Source: Odontesthes bonariensis
Taxonomy: Eukaryota; Chordata; Actinopteri; Atheriniformes; Atherinopsidae
Assembly (NCBI RefSeq): GCF_027942865.1
Contig: NC_134507.1
Coordinates: forward strand, 33,905,711-33,969,710
Length of the DNA stretch: 64,000 bases
Direction of reading: 5' to 3'
A program made the position numbers and the translations under genes. The number at the start of each line of letters is the position of its first letter. Positions within the stretch are counted from its first letter, which is position 1. Shown one piece after another: positions 38,633 through 49,356 of this stretch. Under the pieces are notes generated by a model. The model ran no database searches and had not been told where the DNA came from. It saw nothing but the letters and a program-made list of their open reading frames with translations.

Positions 38633-38930
38633 CATTCTGTCTGTGCAAAGGAAATCTTCTTGCTGTGCCAAGTGACTTCTCGGAGTAGAGTCACCTTATT
38701 TCTTGAGACCGTGCCCATGTTCAAAGCTGGAGCGCTAAATTGTTGTTGTTTGAATGGTGCTCAGTGGAGCGGGCGGGAGTGCAAAGTTGTACCATCTGAA
38801 ACGGCTGAAGAGTGCTCACTGCAGCGGGTGGGCGGAGGTGCAAAGTGACGCTTTGTAGGCAAAAAAAGAGCACCGCCACAAGTGCGCATTGTGCCAGGAA
38901 GGGCTCTCGGACGTGAAACAGTGGAGGGTT

Positions 38931-39119
38931 ATCGCTTCTCGGCCTTTTGGCTAAGATCAAGTGTAGTATCTGTTCTTATCAGTTTAATATCTGATACGTC
39001 CTCTATATGAGGACTACATATTAAATGGATTTTTAGGCACAGGGGTTGAAAAAGGGGTTTGCTCCGTTCACTCCACGCATCGACCCGGTACTGCAGTGCC
39101 GCCGGGAACGGTGCACTCT
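38931..39119 (+). ncRNA. U2 snRNA, unit 23 (edge type)
   Basis: GTAGTA intact; -25 type C. It differs from the array type at nucleotide 128 (C to T, 39058) and at 173 (T to C, 39103). The second turns a G-U pair into G-C in stem-loop IV. Edge-type spacer changes begin right after it. Confidence 0.93.
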
Positions 39120-39485
39120 TCCCAACTCTTGTGAAATAACAAAACCAGCGGTACATGGTGGTAGTTTCAGGGAGCCGTTGTATTCTGACTTCTAAAATGG
39201 AACTATAATCTTTAGAAAAGACGCAGTTTATGAGCACGTCGTGGGATTGAGCTTCCCTGGTTTCTCTGTATGACCATGAACACCAAACTACACACAGAGA
39301 ACAGAGGAGCTTGACAGACACACACTAAGTTATCTGAGAGTCCCATTTTCAGCTGCAGAGAACAATCACATCAGGGAAGTCGACGTGCAGGCTCAACATC
39401 AGCCTCTCAAGCCAACTCTCTGGTAAAATAGGGGCAACGTATGGTTCCAGCACCTATGTAACACATATTTGTCACGGGGACTGTG

Positions 39486-39604
39486 GCTTACGGCCACACC
39501 GCCCTGAACACGCCCGATCTCGTCCGAACTCGGAAGCCAAGCAGGGTCGGGCCTGGTTAGTACTTGGATGGGAGACCGCTTGGGAATACCAGGTGCTGTA
39601 AGCA
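39486..39604 (+). rRNA. 5S rRNA, unit 24 (C63, edge type)
   Basis: Carries the common vertebrate C at nucleotide 63 (39548), where units 1-23 have A. Confidence 0.95.
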
Positions 39605-40218
39605 TTTTTCTCTCTTGTCTTCTCTTCTCTCTGCATGTCTTTTGTTGAAACATCTGTTGATCACCCTGTGATCCATCTTGCTGATCCTGGATCTGCTAAG
39701 GTGTCCCAGGTCATGGTTGCCTTTGATCCTCATACATTTAACTTTGTCCTGACAAAGGAGCAGTTCCAAAAAGTCAAACAGGGACTGCCTTTGCATTTGA
39801 CGCAGTCAAACTGCATGCGCCTGGAGAAGCCAAAAGGCTTACAGCACCTGGTATTCCCAGGCGGTCTCCCCATCCAAGTACTAACCAGGCCCGACTCTGC
39901 TTAGCTTCTGAGATAAAACTCTGGCTTTTAGTCTGCGAAAAGAGAGTGAAAGTGAACTCCACTTTGAGATGGCTCTGGGATTGGGCCGACTGGGAGAATT
40001 GCTTGAAAAAAAGCTCTACACCCAATGAGCGGTCAGAACAAAGCCTCAAGACCCCTAGTCTTTTGCACAGAGTAAAAGACAAAGCAGCCATTGAATAGGG
40101 CCCGATTGTTCCTACCTGGTCGGCCGAGGAGCCAGCGTCTCAACCAAGCAAAGCTCACCGTGGGGAAGGTGGCTATGCCAACTAGCCTGATGCACTGCTC
40201 CCGCAGTGTCAAATACTC

Positions 40219-40337
40219 GTACTCTGGTTTCTCTTCATGACGTACAAGTCTTTCGCCTTTTACTAAAGACTTCCGTGGAGAGCAGCATTAATGAGTTGTT
40301 TCTGTTTTTGGAAGGCTTTACCTTTGCGGGTGAAGCC
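40219..40337 (+). ncRNA. U5 snRNA, unit 24 (Sm-site change)
   Basis: The Sm site reads GTTTTTGG instead of ATTTTTGG (40304), and TTCATAACG in the 5' stem is TTCATGACG. The first A of the Sm site is normally conserved, so this copy may not assemble an Sm core well and may be a pseudogene. Confidence 0.85.
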
Positions 40338-40636
40338 CATTCTGTCTGTGCAAAGGAAATCTTCTTGCTGTGCCAAGTGACTTCTCGGAGTAGAGTCACC
40401 TTATTTCTTGAGACCGTGCCCATGTTCAAAGCCTGGAGCGCTAAATTGTTGTTGTTTGAATGGTGCTCAGTGGAGCGGGCGGGAGTGCAAAGTTGTACCA
40501 TCTGAAACGGCTGAAGAGTGCTCACTGCAGCGGGTGGGCGGAGGTGCAAAGTGACGCTTTGTAGGCAAAAAAAGAGCACCGCCACAAGTGCGCATTGTGC
40601 CAGGAAGGGCTCTCGGACGTGAAACAGTGGAGGGTT

Positions 40637-40825
40637 ATCGCTTCTCGGCCTTTTGGCTAAGATCAAGTGTAGTATCTGTTCTTATCAGTTTAATATCTGA
40701 TACGTCCTCTATATGAGGACTACATATTAAATGGATTTTTAGGCACAGGGGTTGAAAAAGGGGCTTGCTCCGTTCACTCCACGCATCGACCCGGTACTGC
40801 AGTGCCGCCGGGAACGGTGCACTCT
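40637..40825 (+). ncRNA. U2 snRNA, unit 24 (edge type)
   Basis: GTAGTA intact; -25 type C; C173 as in unit 23. One extra C in the upstream region (about 40432) makes this unit 1706 bp. Confidence 0.93.
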
Positions 40826-41191
40826 TCCCAACTCTTGTGAAATAACAAAACCAGCGGTACATGGTGGTAGTTTCAGGGAGCCATTGTATTCTGACTTCTA
40901 AAATGGAACTATAATCTTTAGAAAAGACGCAGTTTATGAGCACGTCGTGGGATTGAGCTTCCCTGGTTTCTCTGTATGACCATGAACACCAAACTACACA
41001 CAGAGAACAGAGGAGCTTGACAGACACACACTAAGTTATCTGAGAGTCCCATTTGCAGCTGCAGAGAACAATCACATCAGGGAAGTCGACGTGCAGGCTC
41101 AACATCAGCCTCTCAAGCCAACTCTCTGGTAAAATAGGGGCAACGTATGGTTCCAGCACCTATGTAACACATATTTGTCACGGGGACTGTG

Positions 41192-41310
41192 GCTTACGGC
41201 CACACCGCCCTGAACACGCCCGATCTCGTCCGAACTCGGAAGCCAAGCAGGTTCGGGCCTGGTTAGTACTTGGATGGGAGACCGCTTGGGAATACCAGGT
41301 GCTGTAAGCA
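41192..41310 (+). rRNA. 5S rRNA, unit 25 (G61T)
   Basis: Has C63 but a private G-to-T change at nucleotide 61 (41252), in the A box and in helix II; possibly a weakened copy. Confidence 0.92.
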
Positions 41311-41924
41311 TTTTTCTCTCTTGTCTTCTCTTCTCTCTGCATGTCTTTTGTTGAAACATCTGTTGATCACCCTGTGATCCATCTTGCTGATCCTGGATCT
41401 GCTAAGGTGTCCCAGGTCATGGTTGCCTTTGATCCTCATACATTTAACTTTGTCCTGACAAAGGAGCAGTTCCAAAAAGTCAAACAGGGACTGCCTTTGC
41501 ATTTGACGCAGTCAAACTGCATGCGCCTGGAGAAGCCAAAAGGCTTACAGCACCTGGTATTCCCAGGCGGTCTCCCCATCCAAGTACTAACCAGGCCCGA
41601 CTCTGCTTAGCTTCTGAGATAAAACTCTGGCTTTTAGTCTGCGAAAAGAGAGTGAAAGTGAACTCCACTTTGAGATGGCTCTGGGATTGGGCCGACTGGG
41701 AGAATTGCTTGAAAAAAAGCTCTACACCCAATGAGCGGTCAGAACAAAGCCTCAAGACCCCTAGTCTTTTGCACAGAGTAAAAGACAAAGCAGCCATTGA
41801 ATAGGGCCCGATTGTTCCTACCTGGTCGGCCGAGGAGCCAGCGTCTCAACCAAGCAAAGCTCACCGTGGGGAAGGTGGCTATGCCAACTAGCCTGATGCA
41901 CTGCTCCCGCAGTGTCAAATACTC

Positions 41925-42043
41925 GTACTCTGGTTTCTCTTCATAACGTACAAGTCTTTCGCCTTTTACTAAAGACTTCCGTGGAGAGCAGCATTAATGA
42001 GTTGTTTCTATTTTTGGAAGGCTTTACCTTTGCGGGTGAAGCC
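41925..42043 (+). ncRNA. U5 snRNA, unit 25
   Basis: Sm site ATTTTTGG intact; no change seen against unit 1 within the RNA. Confidence 0.92.
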
Positions 42044-42342
42044 CATTCTGTCTGTGCAAAGGAAATCTTCTTGCTGTGCCAAGTGACTTCTCGGAGTAGA
42101 GTCACCTTATTTCTTGAGACCGTGCCCATGTTCAAAGCCTGGAGCGCTAAATTGTTGTTGTTTGAACGGTGCTCAGTGGAGTGGGCGGGAGTGCAAAGTT
42201 GTACCATCTGAAACGGCTGAAGAGTGCTCACTGCAGCGGGTGGGCGGAGGTGCAAAGTGACGCTTTGTAGGCAAAAAAAGAGCACCGCCACAAGTGCGCA
42301 TTGTGCCAGGAAGGGCTCTCGGACGTGAAACAGTGGAGGGTT

Positions 42343-42368
42343 ATCGCTTCTCGGCCTTTTGGCTAAGA
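42343..42368 (+). pseudogene. U2 snRNA of unit 25, 5' piece (nt 1-26) cut by a LINE
   Basis: U2 runs from its first base through CTAAGA (nucleotide 26) and then meets the LINE 5' end. The U2 promoter upstream is still present. Confidence 0.93.
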
Positions 42369-42704
42369 CTGCTATCGCCTCCTTTGGGTTGACTATTTTA
42401 TGCCTTTTCGGCATTAAATCTTTCTCGCTTTGGAGGTTCTTTTTTGCGTTCGATCAAAGTATTCCAAGTCGTTTGTAGTTGGAGTTCTTTGTCTTTAAAT
42501 TTTCTTGTATTACCCTTTTTTTTTCCAGGTTTTTGCTTTTTGAACGAGTTTCAGCTGAAACAGGGTCGGTGCCGGTGTTCCATTTTTTTAGAGTAAGGTA
42601 AGTATCCATTTTTAGTACCTTTTCATCCACTTTTTACTCTTTTATTGGGCTTTTAGTGTGATATTTATTTTTGTTCTTTTAAGCATTTTATTTAAAAACT
42701 GTTT

Positions 42705-42754
42705 GTGGTGCCTCCATCATGTCGGCAAACTATGCTGGCATGAGGAGGCACCAC
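42705..42754 (+). promoter_or_regulatory. Stem-loop around the LINE ORF1 start codon
   Basis: GTGGTGCCTCC (42705-42715) and GGAGGCACCAC (42744-42754) are perfect 11-bp complements, with the ORF1 ATG (42719) in the loop. It could affect translation start of the LINE mRNA; function is inferred. Confidence 0.5.
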
Positions 42755-44031
42755 AGCGCTAGATTTTTATTTAAAGAAAAAGAAGGAAAGCTTATAGAGA
42801 TGTCCAGATTGGACTTCTCTCGGAAGCTAATTCAAAACATATTGAACTTCAAGCCAGACGATTTGAATTGCATCCTGTCATTGCCTTTTAACAAAGGTTT
42901 CGATGTAAGTTTTCGCACTGCAGCTTTGCTGCAGGAGTTTTGGATGAGATTTGGTAATGTGCAAGCCCAGTTTTCTGCGTTTACTGTTGAGAAACTTACT
43001 GACAATACTCTGAAGACAGTAATTGTCAGAATGTTCAATGAAATGGTGAACGCAGAAGATATCTGTATATGGTTGGGAAGATTCTGCACTGTTAAAGGCC
43101 AGGCAATGAAGGTGAGGGATGTCGACGGCATCTGGAACTGCGCCTGGAGGGTCCCCATCCAACAATGGCAAGACCCCCAGGGCTTCCAGGGCCTGAAACA
43201 TCTCCCATCAATGATTGTCTTGGGAGAAAACAGAGGCTACATCCACTTCCAGGGACAGCCCAAACTCTGCCGCAAATGTGGGGAGCACGGGCACCTGGTG
43301 GAGGCCTGCACGAAGGTGTTTTGTGTCAAATGTAGAGGAATCGGTCACACTTCGAAGAGTGTACGAATGGCAGAAAGTGCAATCTCTGTGGAGAATCAAA
43401 CCACCTCTTCAGAGATTGCCCAAAATCTTTTGCCAACAAATTGAAATCCAAAAAAACGCGGGAAGGAAATGGAGGGCAGACCGAGGCAGTTAACGAGCTA
43501 CTTGAAACAGCTGGGCTGGAAAATTCAAACTTCCCGCCAAAATCCCTGAATGGTGGACAGCAGTCAGGTGAGGCCGAGGAGGGGGAGGGGCCTGCTACAC
43601 CCCCACCAATGGAGAGTTCTGGAGAGGAGGAGGAGGAGGTGGTGCAGGCAGAAGGCGGAGCTAGTTCAGAATGTGAAGAAGTCCAATCACAGGATGATAG
43701 CGAGGATGCCTCCCTCCCAGATGCCCAGCAAACAAAGAGGCTTGCATCAGAATTGTCCTCTGATTCTCCTATAGTCTCAGAGAAGAGGGGAAGAGCTGGG
43801 ACTACCTCAGACAGTTCATCTGTGGAGGAGCCCAGAGTCTTCCCCTCCAATTCACCAAATGAGGTCTCTTTTTTAAATGTAGTTCTGCAATCAACCCCTC
43901 GAGACTCAAAGTTTAACAAAACCTTGCAACAAAGGCCAACCCCCAGAGTCCGACCGGGGAATAGAGCTCAACACCCTCGCCTCTCACCTGTAGAAGTGAA
44001 GGAAGAGCTCCGTTCACAAGAAATTACATAA
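42719..44031 (+). pseudogene. LINE ORF1, nucleic-acid-binding protein, one frameshift
   Basis: Product of Tx1/L1-type ORF1, thought to coat the LINE RNA. The start at 42719 gives an N-terminal domain (residues 1-180) that I assign to the ORF1 RRM-like region only by position. Zinc knuckles follow: CX2CX4HX4C with C184, C187, H192, C197; a second begins at C202; a third ([14 protein letters not shown]) is readable one frame over. Against the second LINE copy, one C is missing at about 43350, which shifts the frame before the second knuckle is complete. The rest is acidic, Ser/Glu-rich and ends at 44031, 79 bp before the favoured ORF2 start. Confidence 0.82.
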
Positions 44032-44110
44032 CTGCTTTTAAGACATTTTAAATGTTTTAACCCTCATTTAGTCTTTTAAGATGTCATACCTGTTGTTTTT
44101 AACCATACTC

Positions 44111-47100
44111 ATGACACTCACTCTCTCAACTATTAATGTGAGAAGTGTAAAGTCAAAAGTTAGAGCCCAGAGTGTTTTATCCTTTCTTAGTTCTTTTAAG
44201 TCAGATGTTCTTTTAATACAGGAATGCGGCCTACCGTTTTTAAAGCACTACAGACAGTGGGAGGAGATGTGGCCACAGACATCATTGTGGAGTGGATCCA
44301 ACCAAAACAAAAATGATGGAGTGGCCATTTTGATCAAAAACCCTCAGGTTCTGGTGAAGGGCAGCACTGTGGTGAGAGACGGACGGGCACTTTTAGCACA
44401 TTTGACTTTTATGGGACAAGATTTTAACCTCTTAAATATTTATGGCTTTAACGAAAAAAATGACCGGTATGACCTTTTAGAAGACTTGCAGTCCCACATG
44501 CTAGGTAGGGCACCACTAGTTTTAGGGGGTGATTTTAACTGTATTTTAAGCAGGAGTGACAGAAAAAGAGCAGGGGAATTTTTTAAAGTTGACAAAACAT
44601 CGGTTTTATTACAGGGCATATGCAAGGATTTTAAACTTCAGGACTGTTTTAAAACCATGCATCCCAGAGAGGAGGGCTTCACCTGGTTCAGTGGTGATGG
44701 CACCAGAGCCTCTCGTATAGACTACCTTTTTACACGGGACTGCCCACCAACCGATGCTAGATTGACCCCCGTTTTCTTTTCTGATCACCTGATGCTTTCC
44801 TGCACCCTATCACTCTCTTCGGGTGTGACTTCTGGAAGTGGTCTGTGGAAACTAAACTGCTCCCTTTTAAAAGAAAATGAAATAGTTAGTCAGTACCGGG
44901 AGCAGTACCACGAGTGGCAGACCCTTCAAGACTTTTACGATACACGTGCACACTGGTGGGAAATGGTGAAGGAAAAGACCCAGACTTTCTTTAGACAGGC
45001 AGGTAGGAGAAAAAAGAATAGGGAAAACAGACGCATGATGGGACTGCAGAAGCGACTACAGCGCTATTTTAAATTAAACCAACAAGGGATGGATTTTAAT
45101 GATGAAATTAAACAAGTGAAAACAGAGATGTCGATTTTAGCAGATATTAAAAGTAAGGGTGTCATTTTAAGAAGCAGGGAACGAGAAATAGAGGAAGGAG
45201 AGAAGTGCACAAGGTATTTTTTTTTAAGAAAATTGTGAATAAAGGGGGGGCCATTTTAAAGCTAACAAAAGAGAACGGGTGCACAGTTGATTCAATGGAA
45301 GAAATTAAACAAGCTGTTGAACAATTTTATCGTGAATTGTACGAACAAAAACCTGTTGAAATGGACACCATGACAGAAGTTTTAAATTTCATAGAAAAAA
45401 CAGTAAAAGACAGTGTGCTTTTAACCCAAGATTTTACAATTTCAGAGTTAAATAAATGTTTTACAAATTTTAAGAAAGGGAAGTCCCCAGGACAAGATGG
45501 ACTTCCCGTAGAATTTTATTTGACCTTTTGGGATATTTTAGCACCTGACTTGTTTACTGTTTTTATGGAATTTGAGCAACTTGAGCGACTTCCTGACAGT
45601 TTTAGAGCAGGGATAGTGACTCTTCTTCACAAAAAAAAAGACAAGACTGACTTGAAGAATTGGAGACCGATTACACTTTTAAACTTTGACTGTAAACTTT
45701 TTAGTAAACTTTTAGCTTCACGTATGTCCTTGTTTTTAGAAGACCTGATTCACCCGGATCAAGCCTGTGCCATCCCGGGGAGGAAGATAACCGACAGCCT
45801 CGTACTGATCCGAGACACCATCTGTTATGCGAGAGACAGAAACATTCGGCTAGCAGTCCTAAATTTAGACTTTGAGAAAGCCTTTGATCGGGTCTCGCAC
45901 CAGTACCTTTTCCAGGTACTGCAAAAAATGGGGTTCCCAGAAAGGTTTATAGCTTGGGTGGGTCTGCTGTACCGGGGCATTACCAGCAAATTCCTTGTTA
46001 ACGGGCATCTGACAAAAGCAGTAAACATCCACTGCGGTGTCCGTCAGGGTTGTCCGTTATCTGCCCTCCTCTACATCATCTTTGTCGAACCACTGGCACA
46101 GAGCTTGAGAAGGGACCACCGAATCAATGGGGTGAGAGTCCCGGGGAGCGGGGGACTATCGACAAAGTGTGTTTTATATATGGACGACGTAAACATTTTA
46201 TGTACAGACCTAATATCCATCAATAGGACTCTGGACTTGACTGACTGGTATGGACGGGCCTCTGGGGCAAAACTAAACAGAAACGAGACCCAAGCCCAAT
46301 TTTACGGGCCATGGACAGCGACTGAGACTGCAGGACTCCCCGTGACTATAACCCAGACAAAACAGAAAATACTGGGGATTAATTTTGACAAGGAAGGGGG
46401 AGGGACATCAAACTGGCCAGACGTGGTAGGGAAAGTAAAGCAAAGACTAGGATACTGGGGACTTAGAGGACTGACCATTGAAGGAAAGGTTTTAATCATC
46501 AAAGCCGTGATTTTACCTTTGCTTTTACTAATCAGTTCTGTTTTTATCCCACCTAGAAAAGTGCTTTTAGACCTGGACCGAGCCATTTTTTATTTTCTGT
46601 GGGGCTCCAAGTGGGAAAGACTGAGGAGAGATGTAATGAAGAAACAAAAAGAGAAAGGAGGAAAAGGAGTGCCTGATTTTTATTTGTTTTTAGGAAGCAG
46701 ATACACTACACTGCACATCCTACAGGCCACAGACCCATCCGGAAACCCCAAAACTAAAGCAATGACACGATTCTGGATGGGTTCTTACCTCAGAAGACTG
46801 AAGATTTTACCCACCGACCTAAAAGTGCCTGTGTCTTTTAACCTGCCACCATCCTATGCTTTTATCCAGACGTTCTTAAAGCATTTTAACTTGGAGGCAG
46901 AGGAGTTGCATGTTTTAACAAACCACCGCTCTTTGATTTCTGTTGTGCAGGGGCGGGAACCAGTGAGTCCAGTGCGTGGGCTCGCGTTCGGCGAGCCCTC
47001 AACAGTTTGGTGCAACGTCAACCATTCCGCTCTCCCAAACAGACTCCGGGACCTGTCGTGGATGGTGGCTCATGAGATCCTCCCAGTCAGGTCCGTTATG

Positions 47101-47614
47101 CACTCCCGGGGCATGTCAGCGATCTCAACCTGCCCGCGACCTGGTTGTGGCGCGCCCGAGTCGGTGAGGCACCTGCTCTGGGAGTGCAGCGCTGCTGCAG
47201 ACCAGTGGGCAACAGCCGGCTCCTTGCAATTCCCGTACTTGCCAGCAAGGGAGGTCCTCACAGCACAACTCGTGCTCTATGGGGTGAGCCAAACAAAAAT
47301 AAAAAAAAAATGACTTTGCCAAGCAGTGGCTCACCCTAGCCGCTATGAAAGACGCCATGTGGACCTCCAGGAACTTGCTGGTGAGGAAGCGCATGCAGAT
47401 CCCCCCCGTGGCTGTGATCCGGATGGCCGCAGCGGCGGCTCAAGCGGCCGGAGCTGCAGGCGGCGGGCCTAGGACACATCCACAAAGAAGAATCGCCTCT
47501 GTGCCCATTCGGATGAAGGAGCCGGAGCTACACACAAAAAGGTCAAAGCAGCGACGGCCTGGCTCTCCGGGTGAGGCAGGTGGGAAGGAGCAACAGGGTG
47601 GGGATCTCCTCTGA
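44111..47614 (+). pseudogene. LINE ORF2: AP-like endonuclease and reverse transcriptase, two homopolymer frameshifts
   Basis: The enzyme nicks target DNA and copies LINE RNA at the nick. The endonuclease comes first (INVRSV, LIQECG, GGDFNCIL, RIDYLF, SDHLML; about 44120-44820). Reverse transcriptase follows (about 45470-46550) with LDFEKAFDRV (motif A), GVRQGCPLSALLY (motif B) and YMDD (motif C). A C-terminal CX4CX7HX4C cluster (CPRPGCGAPESVRHLLWEC) lies near 47131-47187. An ATG at 44081 is also open, but the other copy has a stop after that ATG, so 44111 is preferred. Frame changes fall in a 9-T run near 45220 (7 T in the other copy, where the frame is open) and in an A-run near 47305. Without these the protein would be about 1170 residues. 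Confidence 0.87.
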
Positions 47615-47997
47615 GCACCACGACAGGATCCCGAGAGACCTACTGTTTGGGGGAGCGAAATGAGTTTCCCTGGGTAGGGACTCACTGCGCTCCTGCACAA
47701 AAAATGGACTTGGAAGAGAGCATTTTAACTAATGCACTCCTTTTTAAAGACACTCAATACAAACTGCTACTCGCATGAGAACTACTTCACATGTAACTTT
47801 TACCTTAGACAACATTGACCTTATCTGGAATATCCCATGGAAAACTTGTTTTATTGTTGTTGTTTTAAATGTGGTTATACAGATTACACTTATTTATTGA
47901 TGTTTTTATTCATAGGTAAAACATATGTCTTAAATATGAAGTTTTTATGAAAATGTGATGTATTAGTGTCAATAAATTTTTTCAAAAGAAAAAAAAA
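47615..47997 (+). other. LINE 3' UTR and poly(A) tail
   Basis: AT-rich, non-coding. It ends with AATAAA-like sequence and an A tail joined directly to U2 nucleotide 39. Confidence 0.75.
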
Positions 47998-48148
47998 TCT
48001 GTTCTTATCAGTTTAATATCTGATACGTCCTCTATATGAGGACTACATATTAAATGGATTTTTAGGCACAGGGGATGAAAAAGGGGCTTGCTCCGTTCAC
48101 TCCACGCATCGTCCCGGTACTGCAGTGCCGCCGGGAATGGTGCACTCT
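47998..48148 (+). pseudogene. U2 snRNA of unit 25, 3' piece (from nt 39)
   Basis: Resumes at TCTGTTCTTATCAG right after the LINE poly(A) and reaches the U2 3' end. It has further changes: A153T, a T-to-A in GGGGTTGAAA, C173 (edge type), and C-to-T in the final GGAACGG. These fit a copy no longer under selection. Confidence 0.92.
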
Positions 48149-48514
48149 TCCCAACTCTTGTGAAATAACAAAACCAGCGGTACATGGTGGTAGTTTCAGG
48201 GAGCCATTGTATTCTGACTTCTAAAATACAACTATAATCTTTAGAAAAGACGCAGTTTATGAGCACGTCGTGGGATTGAGCTTCCCTGGTTTCTCTGTAT
48301 GACCATGAACACCAAACTACACACAGAGAACAGAGGAGCTTGACAGACACACACTAAGTTATCTGAGAGTCCCATTTTCAGCTGCAGAGAAAAAACACAT
48401 CAGGGAAGTCGACGTGCAGGCTCAACATCAGCCTCTCAAGTCAACTCTCTGGTAAAATAGGGGAAACGTATGGTTCCAGCACCTATGTAACACATATTTG
48501 TCACGAGGACTGTG

Positions 48515-48633
48515 GCTTACGGCCACACCGCCCTGAACACGCCCGATCTCGTCCGAACTCGGAAGCCAAGCAGGGTCGGGCCTGGTTAGTACTTGGATGG
48601 GAGACCGCTTGGGAATACCAGGTGCTGTAAGCA
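48515..48633 (+). rRNA. 5S rRNA, unit 26 (C63)
   Basis: Last 5S gene; C at nucleotide 63; T-run terminator kept. The upstream flank reads TCACGAGGACTG against TCACGGGGACTG elsewhere. Confidence 0.95.
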
Positions 48634-49237
48634 TTTTTCTCTCTTCTCTCTGCATGTCTTTTGTTGAAACATCTGTTGATCACCCTGTGATCCATCTTGC
48701 TGATCCTGGATCTGCTAAGGTGTCCCAGGTCATGGTTGCCTTTGATCCTCATACATTTAACTTTGTCCTGACAAAGGAGCAGTTCCAAAAAGTCAAACAG
48801 GGACTGCCTTTGCATTTGACGCAGTCAAACTGCATGCGCCTGGAGAAGCCAAAAGGCTTACAGCACCTGGTATTCCCAGGCGGTCTCCCCATCCAAGTAC
48901 TAACCAGGCCCGACTCTGCTTAGCTTCTGAGATAAAACTCTGGCTTTTAGTCTGCGAAAAGAGAGTGAAAGTGAACTCCACTTTGAGATGGCTCTGGGAT
49001 TGGGCCGACTGGGAGAATTGCTTGAAAAAAAGCTCTACACCCAATGAGCGGTCAGAACAAAGCCTCAAGACCCCTAGTCTTTTGCACAGAGTAAAAGACA
49101 AAGCAGCCATTGAATAGGGCCCGATTGTTCCTACCTGGTCGGCCGAGGAGCCAGCGTCTCAACCAAGCAAAGCTCACCGTGGGGAAGGTGGCTATGCCAA
49201 CTAGCCTGATGCACTGCTCCCGCAGTGTCAAATACTC

Positions 49238-49356
49238 GTACTCTGGTTTCTCTTCATAACGTACAAGTCTTTCGCCTTTTACTAAAGACTTCCGTGGAGA
49301 GCAGCATTAATGAGTTGTTTCTATTTTTGGAAGGCTTTACCTTTGCGGGTGAAGCC
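49238..49356 (+). ncRNA. U5 snRNA, unit 26
   Basis: PSE, loop I and Sm site are intact. Edge changes are seen only downstream (about 49400-49425). Confidence 0.92.

Larger units (their letters stand above)
1..42368 (+). repeat. Tandem array of 1705-bp 5S-U5-U2 units (units 1-25)
   Basis: The same block recurs every 1705 bp (1706 bp in units 24 and 25, which have one extra C just upstream of U2). Order in each unit: 5S rRNA, a TC-rich tract, about 200 bp of unrecognised spacer, an inverted 3' part of 5S, U5, the U2 promoter region, U2, and a 365-bp spacer without a recognisable gene. The window opens in the spacer after a U2 gene. Units 1-22 differ by only a few bases; divergence rises from the U2 of unit 23 onward. 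Every long open frame inside the unit overlaps an RNA gene or runs antisense to one and looks like a by-product. Confidence 0.97.
42369..47997 (+). mobile_element. Tx1-clade LINE (Keno-like) inserted in U2, near full length
   Basis: A 5.6-kb non-LTR retrotransposon with a 5' UTR (42369-42718), ORF1 with zinc knuckles, ORF2 with AP-like endonuclease and reverse transcriptase, a 3' UTR (47615-47990) and a short poly(A) tail ending at 47997. AATAAA lies at about 47971. It sits in U2 between nucleotides 26 and 39, so 12 bp of U2 are lost rather than duplicated. Tx1-clade LINEs with this gene plan include families specific for multicopy RNA genes, and Keno is the one known for U2. The site and domains support that name; sequence identity to Keno was not tested. 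Confidence 0.88.

Noticed and set aside
1-42368. CRISPR-like array
   Set aside because: The period is 1705 bp and the units contain eukaryotic RNA genes; no short repeat-spacer pattern.
43326-43919. 197-codon antisense frame in LINE ORF1 (and its mirror at 62235-62759)
   Set aside because: Mirror of the Ser/Glu-rich ORF1 tail; the same frame appears in both copies by descent only.
42369-47997. Novel host gene with endonuclease and reverse transcriptase
   Set aside because: Poly(A) tail, insertion in U2 and a second copy show it is a LINE.
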